The translations under genes and the position numbers were made by a program. The notes below the pieces were generated by a model. That model worked only from the letters and a program-made list of their open reading frames with translations, was not told the origin of the DNA and ran no database searches. Positions 43,640-56,049 of a stretch of DNA of 64,000 nucleotides are shown here, in pieces. Source of the stretch: Ichthyophis bannanicus (lineage: Eukaryota; Chordata; Amphibia; Gymnophiona; Ichthyophiidae); NCBI GenBank assembly GCA_033557465.1, contig CM066033.1, forward strand, positions 911,116,808 through 911,180,807, given 5' to 3'. Position 1 is the stretch's first letter. Each line of letters begins with the position of its first letter.

Positions 43640-44790
43640 CTACCATACATGTCCTCACAGACGACCCAACCACTGATTTTTCAGCACAAAAAGCTTTCAT
43701 GCAAGGCCATCACATCCTCCTGGCATCCTCCAAAGCGACAATGACTCACAAGATGTCTGCCAAAACAGATTGCGGTAAAGAACACGGGCCACTTGCCCAA
43801 AAGTTTTTGGAAATCCTAGCTGAATGAAGAATGCTCACACGACTGACTCTAGGCTCATGTCTCAATACTACAACATAGAAAGAAATCACGGCTTCTTTCC
43901 AGTCCACCTCATCGTTCAAAATCCATTGGGAAAAACTGTCCATAAAAACTGATCCAATACTGTTTCCGTTGAAATAGGAGACGATCAATTGTCACCCCCA
44001 TGATCCCATTCTCTGAGGGATTTTTTTGGTGTCTCTCACATGTGTCTACTTTAGGGGATGGTCACTAGTCCTTCTTTGGGGTAGCTTCTATGTAACTGCT
44101 GTCAATTTTGTATCCAGATGGTTGTGGGAAATTCACGTGGTTTTGCCCAAGGGGAAATCTATGCCATTAAGATTCATCAGTGATTGTTTCTATATCATCA
44201 GTGGTATATGTTTTGATCTGTTTCCCTGTGTTTCAGCTGTATTTGAGGAGGACCTCATGAGTATTATGGACTCAACTGACTGTAACATAAGAGTAGGATT
44301 TTGCACCGCACTGTTCTCACCCCTTCTGATTGCCCACTGCTGTTTCAGCACAACAGTCATTTTCACAATTTAAATTTGCAGTGTTGAAGACTGTACAAAG
44401 ATCAGATTTTTGGTGGTAATACTGATCGTTTCCGAGTTTCATGGGAACAGTATTGGATCTGTTCTTTGCAGATAGTTGTTCCCATGGGTTTGAATCCCTG
44501 AGTTGGAGTGGAATGCTTTTTTATTCTTTATTTAGCAGAAGCTGTGGTTTTTTTTTTCTATGTTTTTGTATTTGAGCGTCTGTGTGGGTGTTCGTCATTC
44601 AGCTAGGAATTAAAAACTTTGGGCAAGTTGTCGTTTCTTTATAACGTCCTCTTTTTTTTGTCATGCATTGTTGAGAGTCATGTCACTTTGAGGATTCCAT
44701 TGAGTGATTGCCCCCGATGAAAGCTTTTTGTGCTGAAACGTCGATGTTGGGTTGTCTTTGAGCCATGTAATGTGGACTAAGTTGAGCTAC
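43640..44790. mobile_element. Element with about 120-bp inverted arms, possibly Penelope-like
   Basis: The arm at 43640-43760 matches the reverse complement of 44655-44775, including a perfect 22-bp core (43679-43700 and 44717-44738). Flanking blocks such as GACCCAACC/GGTTGGGTT-like text also match. The core plus flanks, GATGA at 44716-44720 and GAAACGTC at 44735-44742, resemble hammerhead-ribozyme motifs that Penelope-like elements carry in their terminal repeats, which may be inverted. The 0.9-kb interior shows no RT or GIY-YIG domain that I can recognise. Alternatives are a foldback DNA element or two opposed copies of a dispersed repeat. Confidence 0.5.
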
Positions 44791-44999
44791 TGCCCTGGTG
44801 AATTTCATCGGTTCCTGCAAGGTGCTATGTGAAGATGATGCTTCATAGTTGCTAAGTTTTAATAATCACTGCCGTACCTTGCGCAAGTGTGGTGAGGCCT
44901 TTGTTTGGAGTTCTCGTCAGCTCGCAGCCAGAGAGCAAGGAGATGAGCGCTTGTCCAGTCATAGCAGAGAGCAAGGAGGTTCGTGCCTCCTCACGCTCC
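44791..44999. other. Unassigned spacer
   Basis: Nothing recognised. Confidence 0.35.
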
Positions 45000-46742
45000 T
45001 CTGCTCCTCCAAACCAGGCAACCCCGACAAATTGTTTTAAATTTAAAGGGCTAACCGGCGTGCCCTTGCCTAAGGGCCATGCCACAGGGCCCTTAGGCGT
45101 GGCCCTTAGATTGGCCTCTTAGTGCCGGTAACCACAACCTCCTGCCATCTAATGTCTTACATAGGGACCCAGGCTGAGTACTTTATTAGCTGATCGGGTC
45201 TACCGAACTTCCATAAACAGCTCTGCACAACTACTGACGAACAGCCTGCAGCTTACCCACCACCTAAACGAGTCACAAGCAGCACTGGCAGAAGAAAAAA
45301 GAGGTGAAACCCGTGCGGTCTAGAGACTACTACCCCTCCTCCGTTTGAAAGATGCCAATTCCGTTACTTTCTCACAGTATCTGCTATAAAAAAGTCCTAA
45401 GATATCGTTTTTTGACATCGCCTGGTCATAACCTTTCTGGTTTCCTTTATTGCATCTCAGTCCTTCTGGGCTGTGGCTGGGGACCTTTATTCCCATTGCC
45501 ACTGAGGCTGCTCACGATGACTTCAAATCGATCCATGTCTGGATGTCTCTACTAATTTTAATATTTTCTATTTTACCACTTTATAGACCTATAGTCCTGC
45601 TTTAGATAAATGCTTGCCTGCCTATTACTTTCACCCACTGTTTTTTGATTCTTTCCCCTCTGTGAACAAGTTTCCCTATCTAATAATCTCAGTGTCTTTT
45701 GACTTTTACTTATCTATATCTTATTCTATTATATGTTATTCTACTTTTATTGCATTTGTTTTTACCTTTATTCCCTTGCCATGCCATGTGTGCCTTTGAT
45801 TCAGTTCTGAACTCCTTGCAACCCAGAAGCCCCTGGGTTTTCTTGGCAGTGTCACCGAAAGTAGATTGCCCGGCCTTGCTTTCCAATAACAATAATGAGG
45901 GTTAAGTGACCTTGCCCAAGGCCACGGTAACTCAGGAGTGCTAGTGGGAAGTGAACTCTGGTTGCTTGGGTTACGTCAAGGCATGGTGCTCTAACCACTA
46001 GGCTACTCCTCCACGTACTACCTAGGATTCTTGCCTCCTCCTAACTTGCCTTCTCTGCCATTTCTTATGGCTCTGCCTCCATTATTTTTTGCTCCCTTTT
46101 TCTGATCCTCCCTAGCCGTTCTTTCACTCCACCAACCTCATACCCCCCTTTTTCTCACCCTCTCATCCACCCTCCTTAGTTCCCTCCCCCATCCTTTCCG
46201 CAGGCTCGTGAGGCTTTACTTTCCGCCTTCCTCTCTAATACAACCTCATCCCCGTTTCCGATGTGCTGTCCTTCCTCTCTCCGCATCGTACTCTTCTTCT
46301 GTCCTCTGGTGACATTAATTTCCCAACCCTGGTCCGCCTTCACTTCTCTCTTACTCCTCCCATATTAGTTTCCGCTTTTCCACCACCCTAATCTCATCTA
46401 CATCCCTCTCCTTTCCCCCTCCTCTCTTCCCTTCCTCATGTTGCTCTATGGAATGCTCCAATATCTGTATCTAATAAACTTCCCTTTACCCATGATCTCT
46501 TTATCTCTCAACACTTGTCCATCTTCTCCACTCTTAACTGAAACTTGGCTCCCTCCCTGATGATACTGCTGTGGGTTGATGCCCCTCTAGTCGCAGCGGT
46601 TCCAGTTTCTCCCACTCTTCTTGTCCCAATGTCCTCAGCCAGTGGTGTTGGCTTTTCTGACTTTCCTCCCTTCTTCTTCTTGCCAAGTTCACCCCCCTTC
46701 TGTTCCCGCATTCCCATTCCTTTCCGTCGTTTTTTTTCTTTT
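45000..46742 (+). mobile_element. L2-like LINE, 5' UTR and start of endonuclease
   Basis: The leader contains GGGCCCTTAGGCGTGGCCCTTAG at 45090-45112, similar to the leader at 7120-7140. It is interrupted by a MIR-like SINE. From about 46440, in broken frames, LLYGMLQYLYLINF (equivalent to ALWNARSISNKL), HDLFISQHL, ETWLPPDDTAVVD and VLSASGVGFSDF are the N-terminal blocks of the L2 endonuclease, including the ETWL substrate-site motif. The element is cut at 46742 by the L1 3' end. Confidence 0.7.
45893..46016 (-). mobile_element. MIR-like tRNA-derived SINE
   Basis: The minus strand starts TGGAGGAGTAGCCTAGTGGTTAGAGCACC (an A box with the usual tRNA-SINE start). It has a B-box-like region about 45 bases on and ends in GTGGCCTTGGGCAAGGTCACTTAAC, the core-like 3' text shared by MIR SINEs. 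It is about 124 bases long and diverged. Confidence 0.65.
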
Positions 46743-48774
46743 AAATAGTTTATTAGTGCTAACACACCAATATACAACATGTTTGATACAACCACTTATC
46801 CCAACCCCCCCCCCCACCGTCATCGCTACTATTATACAAGTAACCCCAAGTAGACCTGCTCCTAAACAAAAACACTAACAAAAAAACAAAACTGGTAATT
46901 CGATTCCCCCACGTTGATCAATTTTAGTCAGCAAAGGTTAAATCCCCCCAACTTTAAGCACCCCCCAAAGAAATCGACAACCACGGGCCGATCCCTCATC
47001 ATCATAACTTCCCCCCTCACCCTCCTCCCCCCCCCCCCCATTGTACAGACACTTAGGTCCATTGCTGCAAATTCCGAACCCTGCCTATACCAGCGACAAC
47101 CCCCACCGCCAGTCCCTTCTCTCACACCTGCCCCCGCTCCTTTACTTCCTGCCTCCCTGCTCCCCGCCTCAGCTTTTCCCATTCCTCCACCCATTTCCAC
47201 ACCACTCTGCCATGGTGCCCCACTCCTTCCTCCCCACCCCCTGGCACTGCTCTGTCAATTTGTGCATCAGCCCCCCTTCCGTCACTCTTCGGACAAAACC
47301 AACCACCTGTGGTCACTCTGCCCCCCCCAGTGCCGAGCTTTTTTCACATCGGGCTGCTACTAGACAATGATGTAGGACCCCCGCCTCCCTCCGTGGTATC
47401 TCGTTTCCTCTAGGAAGTGTAACAAGCATCTTTCATCTTTTGTTGCACTGGTGAATGGTCCTTATATCCTGTCATCTTGGGGTATCACTTCCAAGAACCC
47501 TACGTCCAGAAATGCCTGCACCAGAGCACACTGCCACCCACATATGCATGCCAATCCCCCCCGCTCATATCACCCCCCACCCCGCCAACATTGGTCATCC
47601 TGTTCCAGTTTAGTTGTCATGCGACGTACAGGCGTCCCGTACCATCTGTACAGCACCTTATAGGCAGTTCCTTTAGGGATGCAGAAATAGAGACATGCGC
47701 TATGGTCCAGAAGCACCTTGGTCCATACCTCATCACTCCACACTACCCCCAGATCTTCGCTCCCATTTCAACATATACGGTAATTTGCCCTCCCATACAT
47801 CCATCAAACCCCTATATATTGTGATTACTACTCCCTTTTGTCCCAAATGCCCTGAGCATAACGCCTCGAACCAACTACGACGTCCCACACAAATCCTTCC
47901 ACACACACCCTCAGCTGCCGAAGGCAATGACAAAGTTGCAAATATGCATAATAGTCATTCCCTGTCAACCTGTAGAGATCCTTAATACCCTCAAACCCAT
48001 ATATCCCCCTGATTATGCAAAAAGTTGAGATACTTGGCGTCAGCCCCCCCCCCCCCCCCCCCCGGCCCCCCTTCGAAAGGTCCGCACATCCGGCCCCTGC
48101 CCCTTCTCAAAACATGCCTCTAATCCCAATGCCCCTGTGGTCTTCCTTTTTTTCCTGAAACCAACTGTTTGTACCGTTTCCACACTTTCAAACTATGCCC
48201 ACTATCATGGGGTTCAGAATATTAGAAGTGTCGCCCGCATCCTCCCCTCCTTATCACCCTCTCCAGGTCCGCCCCCCTCCCAACTGTTTTCCTGCTCCTG
48301 TCCTCTGCACCCATTGCTTCCCCTCATCTCGCTGCCACTCATAAACTGTTTTCAGGTTGCCGCGGGCCTCATAGTAAATTTCCTCAAGTTAGGAACTCCC
48401 GAGCCCCCCCCCCTCCTCTTTTCACTCTCTGCAGTGTGCGCATTGCCACCCTCGGATTTCTCTTGCTTCCAGATAAAATCTGTTCACCATCGCCTTTGCA
48501 CTCCTTTCAATTGATTCCGCGTATCCTCTATGGGGAGCTCCTGGAACAAGAACAACATGCGGCAGCAACAAGCATCATTTTTAACTGTCGCTATATCCCA
48601 GAACCATGATAAAAACCCCTTTCCCCAGCCAGCCCCCCCAGCCAACTCGCCAGTTTGCCCTAAGTAAAATCCCCCCAAAACCCCTTCCCATAAGTCACTT
48701 TATATATCCAGTTCAGTCCGTTTTAAAAAAATTACTGAGACCTTACTCCTAAGTAACCTGATAGTTTTTATGTT
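46743..48774 (-). mobile_element. L1-like LINE, ORF2 C terminus and 3' region
   Basis: On the minus strand this continues the element at 51341-53507 beyond a nested L2. The frames are short and broken, with only fragments such as FQELPIEDTRNQLKGVQRRW (48538-48484). G-rich runs (C-runs on plus) at 46805, 47028 and 48042 are typical of a decayed L1-type 3' region. The element ends at about 46745 with an A-rich stretch (AAAAGAAAAAAAACG on the minus strand). Confidence 0.6.
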
Positions 48775-51340
48775 TTATGTTTATTTTGATAAAAACCCGC
48801 CTTTCACCTGAAAACAAAGCGGTGTACAATTAAAATACACTAAAAGAAGGCCGAGGGTCCAACGAAAGAATAAGGTCAATATACAATGGTTGACAGGACA
48901 GCTGAAATCAATGACAGACAGGACAAGACCGATAGAGCTGGAGTTGGTAGGGAGGAGCAAGAGGGGGCATAGGGTAATCATACAAAATGGAGGGAACATT
49001 GAACGCTAAGGAGAAACAGGTGGGGTCTTTCACTGTTGTTTGAAACTGGAGAACTGGGGATTAAGAACGGATGGCAGGGGGAGGGCATTCCAAAGGGCGT
49101 GGGCAACAAAAAAGCAGGCAGAGGAGCGTTGTAAATTGCAAATGAGCACGGGAGGTCATGGTAATGTTAAGGCGGTTTAAGGTGGAAGTAGCGGGGTTGT
49201 GTCCTGGGAGAATGTAAGAAAGGAGATCTGTTAAATATTGGGGAGTGCTAGCGGGAAAAGCTTTGTGAGTCAAAACCAGAAGCCTGTAAGTTGGACCGAA
49301 AAGGGATAGGCAAGCCAATGACTGTGAAAGAGCAGAGGAGTGATTGTGATCCCGGGGGAGAGGAGCAAGTGAACCAGACGTGCAGCAGTGTTCCTGACTC
49401 CGACGAAGACGAGTAAGTTGACATTTCGAAAGACCGATGAAGAGGGAATTGGCAAAGTCCCCCCTGAGACATGACTAAGGACTAACCATATTCATCCGGG
49501 CCGAAGTGGACAGAAAAGGGCGAATAGAACGATTCTGACGAAGAAAGAAGAAAGATGTGGTAGTAACATGCTAAATGTATATGAGTTTGACAGGAGAGAT
49601 TCAGAGTCGAAGAGTACACCAAGGTACCGGAAAGTGGAAACCAAAGGTACAGGAGAACCGGAGACAGAATGAGCCAAAGGTTGGGGAATGACACCACCGT
49701 GAGAAAAACCAATAGCGAATAGTTTTTAGTAAGGTTCCAGGTGGAGACAGTTGACTGAATAGCCCAAGCGGCAACCACCGTGAGACAGGATTTGAGAGCA
49801 GAAAGATTCAGGACAAGAAGGGGAAGTGTGGATGAAGTAGTAGAATATCATCCCGCAATAAAGGAAAGTGGATATACCGCACTGCTGTATCAAGGATGCC
49901 AGTGGGGGCCAGGAAGAGGTTAAAAGGAGAGGGTCCAGGACCCAGAGCCTTGAGGAACAACCACAAGGAAGATTGTAGGGAATCAGAGGAGGGAGAAGAA
50001 GAAGAAGAAGGCGAAGAAAACTGCGCAGGACCTAGAAGATAGAAAAGAGTGGAACCAGTGGAATACAGTTCTACAAAGACCAGCCTCTCTCGTGATAGCC
50101 GGTGAAAGAAGAAGAGAGTGATCAAACTAAAATCTCAAGCAGCAGAAAGATCCAAAAGCAAACCGCCACCGAGATATTCACTTCACCACGGTCCGTGTGC
50201 TAACAGGCCGAGCATTTAGTGAAAGCCAGAAGAACAGTTTCAACACCGTGTGACCAGAACGAAAAACCACCGGACTGACGGGGGTTAAAAGGAAAAATTA
50301 ATAGAGGTCGAGGTGATGAGATAGCTGAGCAAGAGTCCCAATTTCTCCAGGAGTTTACGATAGGAAAGGACGTATGGAGAACAGGACGATAGGTGAGCAT
50401 GGACCCAGAGGAATCAAGTTTAAGTGTTTTATAAGAATAGGACGAATTCGTGCGTGCTTCCAAGAGGTTGGAAAAGTCCCAGTAGACAAGACTAGAATGA
50501 AATATAGAAAAGAATTAAAGGGAAGAAGAAAGCCTAAAGAAGGGGTCAAACATCCAGGGAGGAGGGAATAAGGTCCCAGAGGACAGGTAGTTTTCTTAGA
50601 AGTGGATAGGAGATGAATACGTTCGGGGGTCAGTGATCAGATCAAATGAGGGCCCAGAAGTGAGAGATGGACAAAGAGGGACAAGGAGGGAGGGGTCAGT
50701 GGGGGTCGGAGAGGGTAATGGGGAGGGAGGACAGTAAGGTAAGGTATGGGACCCGCAAGTAGGGAAACCGAGCTTAGTCGCTGAAGAAAAGAAGGCATTT
50801 GTGAAGGAGCGGGAAAGAAGACACTGCAGAGTTCGGTATGAAGGGCCTGAGTGGAAGGTCAAGGGTGCGAGAGAAACTGAATAGAGATGCCTAGTCTTGA
50901 TTTGGAGCAGTAGGAAATTGGCAGTTTTGGAACAAAAGTAAGAGCGCTTTGGAGAGTGTACTTGTGAGCGATTAGAAAGATTGTTGAGCATGCAAAAACA
51001 GATAAGTTAGCTGGTGGAGGGGGATTTGCGCCACAACCCGTTTGCCGCTCTAACGGAGTTGGTGTGCGGTCTAGAAGCCGCAGACCACTCACTGTGATCA
51101 CCATGGGTGTGAAAAGATGACGACGACGACCAGGACGAAGGACGGAGTGGGGCAGACATGGGTCAAGAGCATAAGAAAGTGAGGAGGACCAGAGAGATGC
51201 CTGGGATTCTGGGGATAGTAGAGAACAATCAGAATGAGAAGATCAGCAGCTGCAGGGTAAACCGCCCCCCCCCTTTTTGTGGGAACGTGTACGAGTATTA
51301 AGGACACGGCGCACTTAAAAAGGGTATTTGCTTTGGCCAA
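48775..51340 (-). mobile_element. L2 LINE nested in the L1-like element
   Basis: Minus-strand remnants in order: the linker, a decayed GVPQGS block near 49970 (CGCSSRLWVLDPLL), TFRYLGVLFDSESLLSNSYT near 49630-49570, and QYLTDLLSYILPGHNP at about 49235-49190, with RAHLQFTTLLCLLF after it. The 3' end (48840 to 48780) reads TGTACACCGCTTTGTTTTCA, the same tail family as other L2 ends here. It inserted into the L1, so it is younger than it. Confidence 0.82.
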
Positions 51341-53507
51341 CCGTGCTTGCCCCTCCCCAGAGACCGCTAAATTTTAAGATCTCCGATTTAGCCCAATTGA
51401 TTGTAACACCCGACAGCTCTTACCATATTCCTCCAGTTCCCTCCACATCACTATTGGAATGCTCACTCCCGGGTCTACCCCAGCCTTAAGATAATTCCAC
51501 TCAGTCAACAATGAATCCTTATAATCCCTCGTTGCCCCACCTTTATCCCCAGGATATCCGCCTTTTCAGCACCCTCTGTGCAAACGGCTGCTAGCGCTAT
51601 GGCGAAGAGCACGGCGAAAGAGCGCAACCCTTTCGAGTACCCCTCCCCTGCGCAAAAAACCCCGAGTACGCCCCATTCACCCTCACACAGGCTTGCAGCT
51701 GGTCATAGAGTGCCTTTATCCAAGCCAAAAATGTGTTTTCCCAGCCCAACCTTCTCTCACACACTGGAACAAGAAGGGCCAGTCTACCTGGTCGAAGGCC
51801 TTGCCCGGCTTCCAAAGACAAGAGCAGGGCCTCTTCCCACTCTGCTCAATTGACCAGGACCCTAAATATTCAGTATTTTCCTAAATATTGTCTGCAACCT
51901 GATCTACCAGGGATAAAGCCCGCCTGGTCCTGATGTAATCACCTTTCCAATTACCTTATTTAGTCGAGCTGTTAATACCTTTGCTTTAACTTTGCATCAA
52001 GATTTAAGCAGAGTAAAGGAACGATAAGATGCACATCCCTGCGGGTCTTTCCCCTCTTTATGGATAACCGTAATCCCTCCCAACCCATCGTGCCCGCAAG
52101 TCCGCCTCCCTCCCGTGGCAAGTTAAATAACTTCACCACACCAACGACTCAATCAAGAGCTTCCCGTACAAACCCGCCTATAGAATGCCGCTGTTAACCC
52201 ATCTAACCCCTGTTCTTTCCCCCCGATTTTTAATTGACGAATTGCCCCTCTGCACCTCCTCCCCACTTATCGGCCTATTTAATTCCCCCTTGCTCCGCCT
52301 CCCCAGTTTGGGGGGCAATCTCACTGATGCGAGGTATCTGCGCACTCTTTCCTCTGATGCCAAGTCCGAGCTCGGTATAACTCCTTGTAAAACTCTCGAA
52401 AGGCATCCCTGAGCTCTCCCATCGTTGGGTGTTACCAGGGCCCCTCCTTTAGTGGACGGACTCGAATGATATGGGAGCGCCGCTTTCTCTTTCTTAAGCC
52501 TCTGCGCCAAGTATTTCCCCGCTTTGTGTCCCCCCCTCAAAGACCTCTTGCCGTCGGACCTGCATCTGGTAAATGTAGCTGTGTCTGTGCCTGCAGCTCC
52601 TTTAACTGTGCCCGCCCTGCCAGTACCTTTCCCCTGATGAGATCTCGACCGAGCCCCCTGTGCATACCATCTCTTCCAGTTCTAATCGGCGTATCCTCCA
52701 AGCCCCTTCCCTACTCTCTCTTTCCTTTCTTAATCCGTGCCCCCCCACTTGGATAAGCACCCCGTAGATAAGACGCCCTCCCGATGCGACCTCCCCGTTA
52801 TCATTAGCTATGAAATACTCCCTAGTTTCCTCTACTCTTACCTCCTCCCGAACCCCTCTCCCTCATTTCAACAACGCCTCATTTAACGGCTCCAGAACTG
52901 AAGCCGCTTTCCCTGTTGTCCGCCGTGCCCAGACAAACCATCACGGGGGCATGGTCAGACTCATGTTAATGGCCTCCCTATGCTGCATCACTAAATGCCA
53001 CCCCCTACTTCCTTTGGAAACCCAGGATTGCAACATGTGGGAGTAGGCCCCATGCATGGGCCGAGAAATATGAGAATTGTTTTCCTCCTCCGGGGGTATT
53101 GGTAACCGGCCAAGTGTCCAACCAATCCATTCTGCACCACAAACTCTCGATTCATCTCTTTCCTGTTCCGGCGCGTCCGCTTACCCTCATTCGAACCCCG
53201 TTCTGTGCATCCCTTTGGGCGGGGTTCCATTTAAGCTTGAAATCTCCACCACATATAAGAATACGCCTCCCCCTATATTTCCCACTCTTCGCTCAGTCAG
53301 TTGCTTCCAAACTTCTCACCGCTTGTAGCCCCGTAGTAGAGCATATAGGTTCATGCGCTGTTTAGTACCACACGGTCCCCACCCTCACCCTCGCCAGGAC
53401 CAATATCTCCCTCCCTTATCCCTAACCCTGATTTCACTTGGGTCTTTAATCTGGAGGCTAACAAAATTGCCACCCCCCCTTTTTTTTCTTTTTTCAACTA
53501 TGTTAGA
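51341..53507 (-). mobile_element. L1-like LINE, endonuclease to RT, decayed
   Basis: On the minus strand, from the gap downward, KRKKRGGGNFVSLQ is a decayed KKGGVAILLAS block of the endonuclease. The linker contains GHKAGKYLAQRLKKEKAALP (about 52530-52480) and LNRPISGEEVQR. The RT has a decayed QAGFIPGR block, EAGQGLRPGRLALLVPV, FLAWIKALYDQLQACVRVNG and GRGTRKGCALSP (51655-51620). Its linker corresponds to GNKPGKLLARCLK in the L1 at 60.3-63.1 kb. Many indels. The 5' part lies in the gap. Confidence 0.83.
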
Positions 53508-54007
53508 NNNNNNNNNNNNNNNNNNNNNNNNNNNNNNNNNNNNNNNNNNNNNNNNNNNNNNNNNNNNNNNNNNNNNNNNNNNNNNNNNNNNNNNNNNNNN
53601 NNNNNNNNNNNNNNNNNNNNNNNNNNNNNNNNNNNNNNNNNNNNNNNNNNNNNNNNNNNNNNNNNNNNNNNNNNNNNNNNNNNNNNNNNNNNNNNNNNNN
53701 NNNNNNNNNNNNNNNNNNNNNNNNNNNNNNNNNNNNNNNNNNNNNNNNNNNNNNNNNNNNNNNNNNNNNNNNNNNNNNNNNNNNNNNNNNNNNNNNNNNN
53801 NNNNNNNNNNNNNNNNNNNNNNNNNNNNNNNNNNNNNNNNNNNNNNNNNNNNNNNNNNNNNNNNNNNNNNNNNNNNNNNNNNNNNNNNNNNNNNNNNNNN
53901 NNNNNNNNNNNNNNNNNNNNNNNNNNNNNNNNNNNNNNNNNNNNNNNNNNNNNNNNNNNNNNNNNNNNNNNNNNNNNNNNNNNNNNNNNNNNNNNNNNNN
54001 NNNNNNN
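53508..54007. other. Assembly gap of 500 N
   Basis: Run of N; its even length suggests a placeholder size. Frames drawn across it are meaningless. Confidence 0.99.
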
Positions 54008-54745
54008 GAACCAAGGGAAGTTGGAGGTGGTCAAGAATGAAATGGAACGTGTACAACTTGATCCGGTGGAGTGTCAGCAAAACTGAAGATGGACTGGCAT
54101 GGGGCCACTTTGCATCAGAATGACGCACATGGTCTACTATGCAATGGAATGAAAGACGACAAAAAGAAATGGTGTTGCAATTTATATAAAAAGAAGAAAC
54201 TTGCAAGAAACTGTAAATGAAATACAATGCAGTCAGCGAATGCTTACAGCTCTATTCATCGACGAGGATTTGCCTATCAACACATACTATACATTCAAGT
54301 ATATGCCCCAACAACAGCTGCTGAAGAGAAATGAAATTTAAGAGGATCTATTAACAAGTACAAACTGAAATTGAAAGCAGAACAGCAAAAACAGGATATC
54401 CTGATAGTCATGGGTGACTGGAAACGCCAAAGGTTGGCAACAAAGAAGAAGGCAAAGGTAGTTGGAAAATATGGACTTGGCAACAGAAAATGAAGCTGGA
54501 GAAAGACTGAGTAGAATTCTTCAAGACCAATGATCTATTCATCCTCAAACACCTTCTTCCAGCAACACAAGCGGCGACTTGTACACATGGGACCTCACCG
54601 AATGGATTATATAAAAATCAAATTGACTACATATGTGGAAGTCAACGATGGAAAAGCTCTGTAACATCAACAAAGACAAAACCTGGAGCTGACTGTGGTA
54701 CAGATCATCAACTACTAGTATGCAAACTCAAGCTAAAGTTTTTAC
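54008..54745 (+). mobile_element. RTE-type LINE, AP endonuclease
   Basis: Broken plus-strand frames: a VMGDWN-like SHG/LETPKVGNKEEGK (about 54405-54450, GDWNAKVG in RTE), VEFFKTNDLFIL, TCTHGTSPNGLYKNQIDYI (54577-54632), GSQRWKSS and ADCGTDHQLLVCKLKLKF (54685-54740). The order GDWNAKVG, T(W)TSPDGxxxNQIDYI, GADCGSDH is that of RTE/BovB endonucleases. It starts at the gap, so the N terminus is missing. Confidence 0.88.
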
Positions 54746-55130
54746 AGAACCTCTTTATCTACAGAGGGACGAAGGTACAAAATCCAGGACTCATACAGAC
54801 ACGCTGTCCTCACACTTTGTCCGTCTCCGGCCGTCCCCCTCGTGGGAGTATGGAACCGCAGATCAGGACTCCACACTTGCTTCGTACGCAATTGTACGTC
54901 TCACGCATGCACAGTCAATCCTGCAGATATGAAAACCTAATGTCTGGACAAAACTTCCTTTCCCTAATATTACAACTAGTTATAAAAACACTAATATTTT
55001 CTACATAACAGAACATTAATTACATAAAATACATATGCATATGTGTGAATTCACTACTCATCCACTAGTTGAACCGGGTAAGTCTTCTGTCCTTGATGGG
55101 CAGACAGGAAACGCAATACTCACCACTGGA
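54746..55130 (-). other. Probable retroviral leader continuation, unassigned
   Basis: Lies between RTE endonuclease and the retroviral leader. No coding family recognised. A GT-type donor on the minus strand (CAGTG|GTGAGT, about 55125) suggests leader sequence upstream of gag. Confidence 0.35.
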
Positions 55131-55370
55131 GTCTTCCTATGGTATCCAAATCTCTCGTTCCTTGTAGAATGGTATCCTTTTTTCTCTTGTCCTCACTAGG
55201 ACGGTATCCTCATCCCCTGGACTGGCAGGAGGTATCTCTCGTCCCCTTTCTGAAATGGTATCCTCATCCCTTGTTTTCCTAATGTAACAGGAGGTATCCT
55301 TACTCTCTGACAAAAATGCAGTCAGAGGAAACGCTGGGAAATTTAGAAAATTTAGGAGTTTAAAACTTAG

Positions 55371-55390
55371 GGTCCCTGTTCGGGCACCAA
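55371..55390 (-). promoter_or_regulatory. Retroviral primer binding site, tRNA-Lys type
   Basis: The minus strand reads TGGTGCCCGAACAGGGAC (55389 to 55372). This differs by one base from the binding site for the 3' end of tRNA-Lys3 used by several retroviruses. It lies directly after the LTR. Confidence 0.9.
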
Positions 55391-56045
55391 TTATAGGGTT
55401 CATTACGCCAATTGCCCATGCACATGGGAGCCGAGCACCAGGAAAGAACTCAGATCACAGTCACTTGTCAGCAAAACTCTTTTATTTGGTACAAGCAAAA
55501 AGCTGTAAGCACAGATACACAAGTGTCTGTCTGAGGGATCTGAGTGCAGACAACGTTCTCTACCTCCACAACGGTGAGAGAGAGAAGGCTGCCCCTGATG
55601 CTCTGTAGTTGCCTTCTTATGTACCTCTCTGTTACAAAGTTCCAGAAAGTTCCAGCAAGTTCTGCATAAATTCTTATGTCGTTTTCAGAATTACTGCAGA
55701 GCTCTCTCCCCGGGACCCTCCCCTAGTTATCAGGTCGTTTGCAGCTCATGTTTCAAGGTCTGCTTATCTGTGCAGCTGACCGTAACCCTCTGCCTCTTCC
55801 AGTGTTATTCCATTTCCTGGCACTAATTGCAATCTTCAGGGCTCAGAGTATTTGTGCTTATTATTTCTAGCTTGGCCTGTATTTTTCCTGGGCCCAAACT
55901 CAGCACATTCCTGTCCAAGTGTGGTTCCCTAGACTCTTTTGTAGTAGGCCGCATATACCTCTTCTTGTAGCCCACATGCTTTTCTTCTGTGCCAGCCATA
56001 TGTTGCTGTGTGCATTGCAAGCAGGCAAGGGTGCAGTCATATAAG
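55391..56045 (-). mobile_element. Endogenous retroviral LTR (5' LTR with leader)
   Basis: On the minus strand about 650 bases precede the primer binding site. It has a polyadenylation signal AATAAA at 55496-55491 and probably starts TGACTGCACCC near 56038. A leader follows the PBS, with repeated GGGATGAGGATACC-like units at 55330-55140. I see no gag, pol or env, and no second LTR in the window. It interrupts an RTE LINE. Boundaries are approximate. Confidence 0.72.
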
Positions 56046-56049
56046 CAAA

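Noticed and set aside
53353..54227. Frames spanning the N run
   Set aside because: Artefacts of translating N. Only the flanks are sequence.
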